Shown piece after piece: positions 1-10,909 of a stretch of 64,000 nucleotides of DNA. Made by a program: the position numbers and the translations under genes. The notes below the pieces were generated by a model. It saw only the letters and a program-made list of their open reading frames with translations, did no database searches and was not told the DNA's origin. The stretch comes from Streptomyces sp. CB02009 (GTDB lineage: Bacteria > Actinomycetota > Actinomycetes > Streptomycetales > Streptomycetaceae), in NCBI RefSeq assembly GCF_001905825.1, contig NZ_LIVV01000007.1:412385-476384 (forward strand). Direction: 5' to 3'. How positions within the stretch are numbered: the stretch's first letter is position 1; the number at the start of each line of letters is the position of its first letter.

Positions 1-127
1 ATCGGCCTTCACCTGGGGACTTCTGTACGGACACGAGGAGGCCGCCGCGCTGGCCGCCGAGCGGGCGCTCCCCGGGGTCTGGGCCAGGGCCTCGGCCCCG
101 GAACTCACGGCGTCCCTGACCCGCTGA
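1..127 (+). CDS. 3' end of an unidentified protein (partial)
   Basis: The window opens inside a reading frame whose last 41 codons run from base 2 to a TGA at 125-127. The visible tail is alanine- and leucine-rich, with an aromatic stretch (SAFTWGLLYGHEE) followed by a probable amphipathic helix, and it keeps the codon bias of the neighbours. No catalytic motif is visible and I do not recognise the family. It is co-directional with the radical SAM gene that starts 52 bp later. Confidence 0.5.
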   Translation, partial: SAFTWGLLYGHEEAAALAAERALPGVWARASAPELTASLTR

Positions 128-136
128 GCACCGGGG

Positions 137-142
137 TACGCT
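137..142 (+). promoter_or_regulatory. candidate -10 for the TIGR03960 gene
   Basis: TACGCT fits the TANNNT -10 pattern of the main Streptomyces sigma factor and lies 37 bp before the ATG at 180. No good -35 is visible. Confidence 0.3.
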
Positions 143-179
143 TGAGAGTCGCCCCCCTGCCAGCTCACGAAGGTTCGAG

Positions 180-2108
<1,929 letters not shown>

Positions 2109-2167
2109 CCCACGCGGGACCCGCGCGAAGGACCGGACCCCGGACCCGCGCGGACAGGCACGAAGAA

Positions 2168-2201
2168 GAGGCGCCCGGAGCGGATTCGCTCCGGGCGCCT
2201 C
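2168..2201. terminator. strong terminator hairpin between convergent genes
   Basis: A perfect 15-bp inverted repeat (2168-2182 with 2187-2201, GATT loop) is followed by TTT on the + strand. It lies between the convergent TIGR03960 gene and the minus-strand glycosyltransferase, so it can stop transcription from both sides. Confidence 0.8.
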
Positions 2202-2236
2202 TTTCGTACGCGCGGTCCGTGGTCGGCCGCCGGCCG

Positions 2237-4549
2237 CTAGGCCCGGGCCACCGGGCGGTCCTCCGTGTCCGCCTGGGCGTCCGCCTGGCGCGGCACCGAC
2301 GCCTCGGCCACCCGCGGCGACGGGGCCGGGGTGCGCTCGGCCACGGGCACCACGGCCGGCCGGGGCCGCTCCTCGCCGAGGAAGACCCGGCGGACGACCC
2401 GCTCGGCGGCGAAGCCGTCGTCCCAGGAGCAGAAGCGCTCCCGGAAGGCCTGCCGCAGGGCGGCGGCCGGCTCGGCCTCCCAGGCGCCGCCGCGGAAGGC
2501 CTCGATCAGCTCGTCCTCGGTGGTGGTGATCACACCGGGGGTGTCACCCGGCTCGCCCGAGAGCAGGTCGAAGGTCACACCGCGGCAGGTGCGGTACATC
2601 TCCCAGTCGTCGGCGTACGTCACGATCGGCCGGTCGAGGTTGGCGTAGTCGAACATGATCGACGAGTAGTCGGTGATCAGGGCGTCCGACGCCAGGCAGA
2701 GCTCCTCCACCGACGGGTACCGCGACACGTCGATCAGCGCGCCCCGCTCGGCGAGGGCGGCCAGCTCCGGGTCGCCGCCGTAGAAGTAGTGGGCACGGAC
2801 CAGCAGGACGAAGTCCGGGCCGAGTTCGCGGGCGAAGCGCGCGAAGTCGAGGCGCGGGACGAAGGAGTCCTTCTGGTGGTCGCGCACGGTGGGGGCGTAC
2901 AGGACCGCCTTCCTGCCGTGCCCGATGCCGAGTTCGCCGCGGATCCGGCGGACGTCCGCGGCGGTGGCGCGGTAGTACACGTCGTTGCGCGGGTAGCCGG
3001 TGTTCAGGGTCCGGAAGGCGGCCGGGTAGACCCGCTCCCAGTGCTCGGTGGAGTGCTGGTTCGACGAGACGCTCCAGTCCCAGCGGTCCACCCGCTCCAG
3101 GAGCTTGTCGAAGTCCATGCTGCGGGCGACGGCCGGGTACTGCTGCTGGTCGAGACCCATCCGCTTGAGCGGGGTGCCGTGATGGGTCTGCAGGTGCACC
3201 TGGCCGGGGCGCTTGACCACGGAGTCCGGGAAGTTCACGTTGTTGACCAGGTACTTGGCCCGGGCCATCGCCTTCCAGTAGCCGAAGGTGGCCGGGGCGA
3301 TCCGGGTCACACCGGCCGGCACGCTGCCCGCGTACGCCTGGTTCACGACCCACACGCCGCGCAGCGCGGGCGCGAGCTTCTTGGCGGCCTCGTGCACCGC
3401 GAGCGGGTTGCAGCCGGGGGTGCGGCCCCAGTACGCCGAGTAGACGGCGAGGTTCTCGTCCAGCGGGAGGCGGCGCTGCACACCGTAGTAGGCGCGCAGG
3501 GCCTTGCGGCCGCCCCAGCGCTTGGTCCGGCCGAGGGCGCCGAAGGCCGTCTCCCGGGTGCCGTTGACCGTCTTGAGGGCCTCGAACGCGGCGTACGAAC
3601 CGGTTCGCATCACCTTGAACTTCAGGCCGAGCATGCCGGGCGGCGGGGTGAAGCCCGCGGGCTCGTTCCTGCGGTAGGTCTTGCCGGCCTGCTTGATGTA
3701 GGCGCGCCGGTGGCTGCGGGGTATTCGGAAGCCGCGGGCGAAGGTGAAGAGGAAGTGCGCGACCATCCGCTCGAAGACGAGCCTGCGGTACGCGTCGAGA
3801 CCGGGACGGCCCTCGAGGTGGTCGAAGACCCGCTGGTACTGATCGAAGATCACGAAGTGCTTGCGCGGGGAGCTGCTGCGCATCGAGCTGCCCTGGCGGC
3901 GCTGGCGGTACTCGACGACCACGTACTCCAGGCCCGCGACGCGCTGGGCGTCGGCCATGGTCGTGTAGACCATGAGCGCGTCCTCGTACAGCCCGTCGGT
4001 GAAGGTGTAGCCCCCGCCGGTGAAGAAGTCGCGGCGGTAGACGCGGTTCCACACCACGGCGAAGATCCGCAGCAGTTCGAGCTCGTCGACGGGGCTGACC
4101 ACCCGGTCGCGGATGGCGGCCAGGTACGGGCCGGTCTTGCTGGTCTCGACGCTGCCGTCCACATGGGTGCGGACGTGGTCGAACAGCAGGATCTCGGGGT
4201 CCCGGGCCGCGTCGAGGCGGTCGGCCATGGCCTGCAGCGAGCCGGGGCGGATCGAGTCGTCGCCGTCGATGAAGAGCAGGTAGTCGCCGCGGGCGTGCTC
4301 GACGCCCGTGTTGCGGGCGGCGCCGATGCCGCCGTTCTCGGCGCGGTGGACGGCGCGGACCCGCGGGTCACGGGCGGCGAACTCGTCGATGATGGCGCCG
4401 CTGCTGTCCACGGAGCAGTCGTCGACCGCGATGATCTCGAAGTCCCCGTACCCCTGCGACGTCACCGACTCGAGGCACTCACGGATGTAGCCCTCGACCC
4501 CGTAGACCGGGATGATCACGCTGAATCTGGGGGTAGCTGCAGCCGCCAT
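2237..4549 (-). CDS. GT2 glycosyltransferase fused to CDP-glycerol glycerophosphotransferase (TagF-like)
   Basis: A 770-residue two-domain protein for wall glycopolymer synthesis, expected on the cytoplasmic face of the membrane. The N terminus is a GT-A family 2 domain (FSVIIPVYG at 9-17, VDDCS near 42, metal-binding DGDD at 95-98). The second half is a TagB/TagF-type polymerase domain, with HHGTPLKRMG near 457 and the C-terminal signature ITDYSSIMFDY near 625. Such enzymes transfer glycerol-phosphate or similar units from CDP-linked donors to a lipid-linked chain. The in-frame region upstream of 4549 is not conserved-looking; ATG at 4549 is preceded by GAGGAG with ~10-nt spacing. It is transcribed away from the second fusion gene at 4968. 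The exact donor and acceptor sugars cannot be read from sequence. Confidence 0.85.
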   Translation of the reverse strand: MAAAATPRFSVIIPVYGVEGYIRECLESVTSQGYGDFEIIAVDDCSVDSSGAIIDEFAARDPRVRAVHRAENGGIGAARNTGVEHARGDYLLFIDGDDSIRPGSLQAMADRLDAARDPEILLFDHVRTHVDGSVETSKTGPYLAAIRDRVVSPVDELELLRIFAVVWNRVYRRDFFTGGGYTFTDGLYEDALMVYTTMADAQRVAGLEYVVVEYRQRRQGSSMRSSSPRKHFVIFDQYQRVFDHLEGRPGLDAYRRLVFERMVAHFLFTFARGFRIPRSHRRAYIKQAGKTYRRNEPAGFTPPPGMLGLKFKVMRTGSYAAFEALKTVNGTRETAFGALGRTKRWGGRKALRAYYGVQRRLPLDENLAVYSAYWGRTPGCNPLAVHEAAKKLAPALRGVWVVNQAYAGSVPAGVTRIAPATFGYWKAMARAKYLVNNVNFPDSVVKRPGQVHLQTHHGTPLKRMGLDQQQYPAVARSMDFDKLLERVDRWDWSVSSNQHSTEHWERVYPAAFRTLNTGYPRNDVYYRATAADVRRIRGELGIGHGRKAVLYAPTVRDHQKDSFVPRLDFARFARELGPDFVLLVRAHYFYGGDPELAALAERGALIDVSRYPSVEELCLASDALITDYSSIMFDYANLDRPIVTYADDWEMYRTCRGVTFDLLSGEPGDTPGVITTTEDELIEAFRGGAWEAEPAAALRQAFRERFCSWDDGFAAERVVRRVFLGEERPRPAVVPVAERTPAPSPRVAEASVPRQADAQADTEDRPVARA

Positions 4550-4967
4550 GCCTTGTCGTCTCCTCAGTCGAACCGCTCGGATGAAGTATGACAGGAGCCC
4601 TTCCGCGCCCCCGAGGCCGCGGGCGGCCGCCCCGGAACCGTTCCCGCCCACGTCACCGCCGCTTTCGCCCCCTGCGGGGCCCTCCGTCCGATCGGTGACC
4701 CGGCGACGAAGGGGTGATGACGGACACAACGGCAGGAAAACGGCCGTGGTACGGATCGTCTATTCTGGAGTGCTGCGGCGGCCGGGGGGTCGCCGCAGAG
4801 TCGTATAGGCCGAGCGGAACCAGGTCTTGCCGAGGGCTGGGCGGGTTTTTCCCGGAGGGCGGAGACGCCCTCGTCGGTCCGCAGGAAAACCGAAGAGCAC
4901 GCCCCGTCACCCCTCAGGCGCTCGAGCTTGTCGAGCGGGTCTGAAACGGAAAGGAACGCAGAACTAC
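4550..4967. other. 418-bp divergent intergenic region with a candidate promoter and leader hairpin
   Basis: This gap separates two divergent TagF-type genes and should hold both promoters. On the + strand TATTCT (4761-4766) fits a -10, and an 8-bp perfect hairpin (4773-4780 with 4791-4798) begins at the expected transcription start, giving a ~195-nt leader before 4968. No -35 is convincing, and I see no open reading frame of merit here. Confidence 0.3.
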
Positions 4968-7900
4968 ATGGCACCCCGGCTCAGCGTCATCGTCCCGATC
5001 TACAACGTGGCGCAGTACCTGCCCGCCTGCCTCAACTCGTTGGCCGTGCAGACCTTCCAGGACCTGGAAGTTCTCATGATCGACGACGGCTCCACCGACG
5101 AGTCCCACGCGATAGCGGCGGAGTACGCGGCCAAGGACGCCCGTTTCCGGCTGATACGCAAGGAGAACGCCGGCCTGGGTGCCGCCCGTAACACGGGTAT
5201 CGACAGCCTGGCCCCGCAGAGCGAGTTCCTGGCGTTCGTCGACAGCGACGACATGATCCCGCCGGACGCCTACCGGATGATGATCAGCAGCCTGGACGAG
5301 ACCGGCTCCTCCTTCGCCACCGGCAACGTCGAGCACATCAACTCGACCAAGGTGTGGCAGTCCCCGATGCACCGGTTCCTTTCCCGGGGCGCGGTCAAGC
5401 GCACGCACGTCAGCAGGAAGCGCCAGCTCCTCACCGACCGGATCGCCTGCAACAAGGTCTTCCGCCGCGACTTCTGGGACCAGCACGCGCTGCGCTTCCC
5501 CGAGGGCGTGCTGTACGAGGACACCCCGGTCATCGTGCCGGCCCAGTACCTCGCCGAGTCCGTCGACATCATCAGCCAGGCCACGTACTACTGGCGGCTG
5601 CGCGAGGGCGAGGCGAGCCCCTCGATCACCCAGCGCCGCAACGAGCCGAAGGCCGCCCGCGACCGGGCGTCGGCCGTGGAGTCCGTGAGCCGCTTCTTCG
5701 CCGCGCAGAAGGACCCCGTCGCCGACTCGCTGAAGCGTGAGTACGACCACACCGTCCTCACCGGCGACCTCCGCATCTTCCTCAACGTGCTGCCCGACGG
5801 CGACGAGGAGTACCGCGCCGAGTTCCTGCGCGTGGCCAACAAGTACCTCGACCAGGTCGACATCAAGGCCCTCGACCGGCTGCCCACCGCGCTGCGCGTC
5901 AAGTGGCTGCTCGTCCGCAAGCACGCCATGGCCGAGATCCTCGAGTTCATCGAGGCGGAGCGGCTCGGCGAGCCCGTCGAGCTCGGCGGTGTCATCCGCA
6001 AGTACGCCAAGTACCCCTCGCTCGAGTCCCACGCGGACCTGCTGCCCAAGAGGTTCCTGCGGGTCGACAAGGACCTCCAGCTGCGCTCGCCGCTGAAGGA
6101 GCTGTCCTGGGAGAACGGCAAGCTGCGGCTGGCCGGCCACGCCTGGATCGACCGCGTCGACCAGACGGGCAAGCGCAGCGTCGTCAAGCTGCTCCAGCTG
6201 AAGAAGGACGGCACGCAGCGCCGCATGCTGCTGCCGCTCGCCAACATCTTCGACCCGGAGGCCACCACCGGCTCGGGCCACAAGGGACGCGGTCACAGCT
6301 TCGACTGGGCCGGCTGGGAGACGGTCATCGACCCGGCCCGCTTCCGCAAGGGCGACCAGTGGCAGGAAGGCCTCTGGCACGTCGGCATGCGCGTGCTGTC
6401 CGGCGGCCTCGTGCGCTCCCGCTCCGTGCACTCGTACGGCTCCGACCGCCTCACGTACCCGCCCTACCAGTGGCTCGACGAGAACTACCGGATGGTGCCG
6501 GAGATGCGGCGCGCGGCCCTCAAGCTGCGCATCGAGAAGGTCCCGGTCCTGATCAACGGCTTCGAGCAGTCCGGCGACGACATCCTCGTCGAGGGCGAAC
6601 TCCGCGAGACCGTCGCCCCGGGCGCCGAGATATCCCTGCGCGTCGCCAACCAGAACAGCGGTGAGGCGCTCCTCTACCCGGTGGAGCTCCTCCCGGCCGC
6701 CGGCGGCCGCATCCCCCTGCGGGTCCGCGTCCCCCTGCGGGACGTCGCCCTGCTGCCGGAGCACCTGGACACCGCCGCGGCCCGCGCCGCGGGCGGCGCC
6801 GACCCGGCGAAGCTGATGCGCCGCAACTGGAGCACGCAGATCCAGATCGACGAGCCGGAGCAGACCCCGCGCAAGCTCCGGGTCGTCGTCCGGGACGGTC
6901 TCGCCGACCTCCAGATCCGGCTGACCGAGGCGTTCGGCGAGGAGGCCTCGCTGAACGAGGTCGCCGTCCTCTCCGGCGCCAACGGCTACCTGAAGTTCTC
7001 CGGCCGCCCGCTGCGCGCCACGATCACCGGCATCTCCGAGTCCGACGGCACGTTCACGATCCGCGGCACCGCGTCGGTCGACCTGTCGGGCCACCACCTG
7101 GTCGTCAGCGCCAAGAACCGCTTCGACGAGAAGACCGTCCCGCTGACCGCCCTCCCGGACGGCGGCTTCGAGGCGACCTTCCGCCCCTCCACGATGTCGG
7201 GTGCCGGCGGCAGGCTGCCGCTGAAGGCCGGCCGCTGGGTGTTCCGCCTGGACGGCGCGGAGGACGAGCCGTCGATCCCGCTCGTCGTGGACCGCCTCGC
7301 CGCGACCCAGTTCCCGCTGGAGGCCACGCACAACGGCCGCGAGTACCAGCTCGAGGTCCACTGGCAGGACCACCCGCAGCTGAACTGCATGACCGACCTC
7401 ACGGCCATGGAGAAGGGCGCGAACCGCCAGTACCAGCTGCGCCAGGAGGTCTACGAGGCCGGCCGCGAGCTGCCGCTGCGCGACTCGGTGCTGTACATCA
7501 GCTACAACGGCAAGCAGTACTCGGACAGCCCGCGCGCCGTCCACGAGGAGCTGCTGCGCCGCGGTGCGGACGTCGAGCACCTGTGGCTGGTCAGGGACGG
7601 CCAGGTCGAGCTCCCCGACACGGTCAAGGCCGTCAAGTTCCAGGGCCGGGACTGGTACGAGGCGCTGGCGCGCTCGCGCTACATCGTCACCAACGCCCAC
7701 CTCCCGCACTGGATCAAGCGGCGCGAGGGCCAGGTGATCGTGCAGGCCTGGCACGGCACGATGCTGAAGAAGATCGGCCTGGACATCGACGCCCCGAAGT
7801 TCGACCCGAACTACCACGAGCGGCTGGTCCAGGAGGCGGCGAACTGGAACGTCCTCGTCTCGTCGAACCGGTTCAGCACCCCCATCCTCAAGCGCGCCAT

Positions 7901-8576
7901 GGGCTACAACGGGCTGATCGCGGAGACGGGTTACCCGCGCAACGACTACCTCTACGCCGAGGACCGCGACGAGCGGGCCCGTGAGGTGCGGGAGAAGCTG
8001 GGGCTGCCCGAGGGCAAGAAGGTCGTGCTGTACGCGCCGACCTGGCGCGACGACCTCTCGCACAGCCGCGGTCAGTTCAAGTTCGACCTCCGGGTCGACC
8101 TGGAGGACGCCCGCCGCCGGCTCGGGGACGACCACGTCTTCCTCATCCGGCGCCACTCCAACATCGTGGACAGCATCCCCGGTGCCGGGAACGGCTTCGT
8201 CTTCGACGTCTCCGAGTACCCCGACATCGCGGACCTCTACGTGGCCGCCGACATCATGATCACGGACTACTCCTCGGTCATGTTCGACTACGCGCACCTG
8301 CGCCGCCCGATGCTGTTCTTCACGTACGACCTGGAGCACTACCGCGACAAGCTGCGCGGGTTCTACTTCGACTTCGAGAACGACGCCCCGGGTCCGCTGG
8401 TCGACAACTCGAACGACCTGCTCCAGGCGATCCGTGAGATCGACGAGGTGGCGGCCGAGTACCAGGAGAAGTACGACGAGTTCCACCACCAGTTCTGCGA
8501 CCTGGACGACGGCCACGCGGCCGGCCGTCTCGCCGATCTGATGTTCAAGATCGCCGAGGAGGGCGCGCCGCTGTAG
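4968..8576 (+). CDS. large GT2-TagF fusion, wall glycopolymer synthase
   Basis: A 1202-residue protein, unusually long for this type. The N-terminal GT-A domain has the VIVPIYN motif at the start, a DDGSTDES loop and DSDD at 92-95. The C-terminal glycerophosphotransferase domain carries WHGTMLKKIG at about 927-936 and MITDYSSVMFDY near 1097. Between them, roughly residues 330-830, lies a long region with several probable beta-rich segments that I do not recognise and that the shorter paralogue at 2237 lacks. The start ATG at 4968 has a GGAAAGGAA site upstream; the open frame extends to 4827 but without conservation. Likely role: polymerising or decorating a phosphodiester-linked wall polymer, peripherally bound to the membrane. 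Confidence 0.85.
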   Translation: MAPRLSVIVPIYNVAQYLPACLNSLAVQTFQDLEVLMIDDGSTDESHAIAAEYAAKDARFRLIRKENAGLGAARNTGIDSLAPQSEFLAFVDSDDMIPPDAYRMMISSLDETGSSFATGNVEHINSTKVWQSPMHRFLSRGAVKRTHVSRKRQLLTDRIACNKVFRRDFWDQHALRFPEGVLYEDTPVIVPAQYLAESVDIISQATYYWRLREGEASPSITQRRNEPKAARDRASAVESVSRFFAAQKDPVADSLKREYDHTVLTGDLRIFLNVLPDGDEEYRAEFLRVANKYLDQVDIKALDRLPTALRVKWLLVRKHAMAEILEFIEAERLGEPVELGGVIRKYAKYPSLESHADLLPKRFLRVDKDLQLRSPLKELSWENGKLRLAGHAWIDRVDQTGKRSVVKLLQLKKDGTQRRMLLPLANIFDPEATTGSGHKGRGHSFDWAGWETVIDPARFRKGDQWQEGLWHVGMRVLSGGLVRSRSVHSYGSDRLTYPPYQWLDENYRMVPEMRRAALKLRIEKVPVLINGFEQSGDDILVEGELRETVAPGAEISLRVANQNSGEALLYPVELLPAAGGRIPLRVRVPLRDVALLPEHLDTAAARAAGGADPAKLMRRNWSTQIQIDEPEQTPRKLRVVVRDGLADLQIRLTEAFGEEASLNEVAVLSGANGYLKFSGRPLRATITGISESDGTFTIRGTASVDLSGHHLVVSAKNRFDEKTVPLTALPDGGFEATFRPSTMSGAGGRLPLKAGRWVFRLDGAEDEPSIPLVVDRLAATQFPLEATHNGREYQLEVHWQDHPQLNCMTDLTAMEKGANRQYQLRQEVYEAGRELPLRDSVLYISYNGKQYSDSPRAVHEELLRRGADVEHLWLVRDGQVELPDTVKAVKFQGRDWYEALARSRYIVTNAHLPHWIKRREGQVIVQAWHGTMLKKIGLDIDAPKFDPNYHERLVQEAANWNVLVSSNRFSTPILKRAMGYNGLIAETGYPRNDYLYAEDRDERAREVREKLGLPEGKKVVLYAPTWRDDLSHSRGQFKFDLRVDLEDARRRLGDDHVFLIRRHSNIVDSIPGAGNGFVFDVSEYPDIADLYVAADIMITDYSSVMFDYAHLRRPMLFFTYDLEHYRDKLRGFYFDFENDAPGPLVDNSNDLLQAIREIDEVAAEYQEKYDEFHHQFCDLDDGHAAGRLADLMFKIAEEGAPL

Positions 8577-8600
8577 GCGGTGCCCCCGGGCATACGGAAG

Positions 8601-8636
8601 AGCCCCGGTCCGCAGGTCTCCCTGCGGGCCGGGGCT
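8601..8636 (+). terminator. terminator of the large GT2-TagF gene
   Basis: A 15-bp stem with one G-T wobble (8601-8615 with 8622-8636, 6-nt loop) sits 25 bp after the stop codon. Confidence 0.65.
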
Positions 8637-8653
8637 CCGTCGTGACGGGCCGG

Positions 8654-8677
8654 GGCCCGCCTGCCGGTCGGCGGGCC
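8654..8677 (-). terminator. possible terminator of the minus-strand GT4 gene
   Basis: An 8-bp perfect G/C stem (8654-8661 with 8670-8677) lies 23 bp beyond the stop of the gene ending at 8701. There is no U-tract, as is common in Streptomyces. Confidence 0.35.
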
Positions 8678-8700
8678 GTGGTCCGCCTACCGGTCGCCGG

Positions 8701-10728
8701 TCACTTCTTGTCGATGATCTTCAGCGAGAACTGGCCGTTGCTCGCGAAGTACGGGCGCAGCTCGTGCTTGACGCCACCGGTGACGGCGGCGGGGACGGTC
8801 GAGGACAGCCGGTTGCGCCAGCCGCTCTTCGCCTTGGTGTCCGCGGCGGCCGCGACCGGGGCGCCGGAACCGTTCACCACCGGGTACGGGTAGGTGAAGA
8901 CGGTCATCGGGGTGAGCACGTCGGTGGCCAGCTTGCAGACGCGGATCCGGGCGGAGTCGCGGTCCGGCAGCAGCCAGAGGTCCCAGATGTCCTCGGTGCC
9001 GGCCTGGTGCAGACGGGCCGCGGCGGCGTTGTCCAGGGAGGCCGTGAAGCGGCCGCCGGCACCGGGCTTCACCGGGACGGTGAAGTTCTTGTCGGCGTCC
9101 TTGCGGTGGACGGCCTCGATCACGCTGCCCGTGCCGGGCTCGACGCCCCAGGCCGCGGCGTCGATGACGATCGAGGTGGCACCGGCGTGCACGGCCGCGA
9201 CCTCGACGTGCTGGGCGCGCACCCGGCTCTGCACCCGCAGAGTGCCGTCCGTGTGGTCGTGCGGCAGCAGCAGGGACAGGGCGGGGCCCTCGGCGCGGGG
9301 CAGCTTCAGCGACAGGATCTGGAGGGTGTCGCAGCCGGACGACCGCAGCGGCATGTCGAAGCCGGCGGCGCGGATCGCCAGCTCCCAGTCGCCCTCGACG
9401 AGCGTGCCGAGCGAGGGGACGAGCGCCTCGCCGCCGATGAGGGGGAGGACCACCTCGTCGGCCTTCTTGCGGATGTCCTTGCAGACCAGCACGGCGTCGC
9501 TGCCGGCGGGCAGCTCCTCGACCTTCACCCGGACGTCGCCCTGCGGGGTGACCACGGCGGCGGCCGTGCGGGGGATGGCCCGGCGGGCCCGCATGGTCTC
9601 CACGAGCTGCTCGAAGCGGGCGACCGTCTCGGCCTCCTGGAAGCGGACGACGTTGGCCACCGCGGCGGCCGCCATCTTCCGGCGCAGGTCCTCGTCGGCG
9701 ATCAGCTTCTCGATGTGCTCGGCGAGCGCCTTCTTGTCGCCGAGCGGCACGACGTAGCCGTCCTCGCCCTGCGTGATGATGTTGCGCGGGCCGTGCGGCG
9801 CGTCGTACGCGACGACCGGCAGGCCGGCCGCCATCGCCTCGACGGTGACGTTGCCGAAGGCCTCCAGGCGGGAGGGGAGGACGAACACGGACGCCTTGGC
9901 GAACTCCGGGGTGACCGGGGTGGCCGGGCCCATCAGGAAGACCTGGTTGTTGCTGCCCGAGTCGTTGATCTTCTTGCGCAGCTTGCCGTGCTCGGGGCCG
10001 GAGCCGTAGATCCGCAGGCTCCAGTCCGGGTGGCGCGGCGCCACGCTGGAGAAGGCCTCGATGAGGTCGTCGAAGCCCTTGTGCGGCTTGAGCAGGCCGG
10101 CCGTGACGACGATCTTGTTGTCGCCGGTGGACATCTGGCCCTCGTGGGCCGGGATGCAGTTCGGCATCGGGGAGAGCAGGTGGCTCACGCCGGGGACGAC
10201 GCCGGCGATGGTCCGGCACTCGTCCGGCGTCGGCGCGGTGATCGCGTCCATCTTCGGGTACGCGTCCTTGAAGAGCGCGTCCCGGATGTGCGGGCCGTAC
10301 TGCGCGGGCCGGGAGTGCTCCATGGCGACCTTCAGGAAGTCGCGGTCCGCGTAGGCCAGCATGATGGTGATCTTGGGGTTGTTGCTGACCACCACGTCGG
10401 CGTCGGTCGTGGCCAGGTACTCCATCAGCCGCCGCTCGGCGAGGCGGCTGATCCACGGCTTCTTGTCCGTGGGCTCGTTCGGGTAGATGTGCGGGAACGT
10501 CTCGATGTGCGGGTCGTCGCCGTCGTACGTGTGGGAGTGCTTCCGCATGTCGCTGAGCGCGAGGGTCTTCACCCGGGGGTCGAGCGGGAAGAACGCCTGG
10601 TCGCGGTTGCGGCGGAGGGAGACGAGCTCGACCTCGTGGTGGTCCGCGAGCGCCTTGGCGAGGTTGTGGATCGCGCTGACCACGCCTCCGATGTGGCAGC
10701 GATCGACCAGAAGAAAGGATATTTTCAT
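8701..10728 (-). CDS. family 4 glycosyltransferase with a C-terminal extension
   Basis: A 675-residue protein. Residues 1-380 form a GT-B fold glycosyltransferase of family 4: an N-terminal DRCHIGGVVSAIHNLAKAL loop, a VTAGLLKPHKGFDDLIEAF donor-domain entry and the EAFGNVTVEAMAAGLPVV segment containing the E-x7-E pair. This is the architecture of nucleotide-sugar transferases such as TagE. The remaining ~290 residues look beta-rich and I cannot assign them. The open frame extends upstream to 11193, but the conserved N terminus MKISFLLVD begins at 10728 with GAGG upstream. It is convergent with the large GT2-TagF gene, and its context suggests it adds a sugar to the same polymer. Confidence 0.8.
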   Translation of the reverse strand: MKISFLLVDRCHIGGVVSAIHNLAKALADHHEVELVSLRRNRDQAFFPLDPRVKTLALSDMRKHSHTYDGDDPHIETFPHIYPNEPTDKKPWISRLAERRLMEYLATTDADVVVSNNPKITIMLAYADRDFLKVAMEHSRPAQYGPHIRDALFKDAYPKMDAITAPTPDECRTIAGVVPGVSHLLSPMPNCIPAHEGQMSTGDNKIVVTAGLLKPHKGFDDLIEAFSSVAPRHPDWSLRIYGSGPEHGKLRKKINDSGSNNQVFLMGPATPVTPEFAKASVFVLPSRLEAFGNVTVEAMAAGLPVVAYDAPHGPRNIITQGEDGYVVPLGDKKALAEHIEKLIADEDLRRKMAAAAVANVVRFQEAETVARFEQLVETMRARRAIPRTAAAVVTPQGDVRVKVEELPAGSDAVLVCKDIRKKADEVVLPLIGGEALVPSLGTLVEGDWELAIRAAGFDMPLRSSGCDTLQILSLKLPRAEGPALSLLLPHDHTDGTLRVQSRVRAQHVEVAAVHAGATSIVIDAAAWGVEPGTGSVIEAVHRKDADKNFTVPVKPGAGGRFTASLDNAAAARLHQAGTEDIWDLWLLPDRDSARIRVCKLATDVLTPMTVFTYPYPVVNGSGAPVAAAADTKAKSGWRNRLSSTVPAAVTGGVKHELRPYFASNGQFSLKIIDKK

Positions 10729-10909
10729 ACCAAGCCTCAGCGTGTCGGGGGTATGCGGGGGACGGACGTACAGACTCAGGCTACGGGGACGCCCCTGCAG
10801 GCGGTGCCCGTCCGTCCGGTTACGGCGGCGCCCACCGTAGCGCCACGACCGGCGAACCCCGAATGGACCGGGAAGAAACCACCGGTGCACGTGATGCGTC
10901 TCCAGGCAT

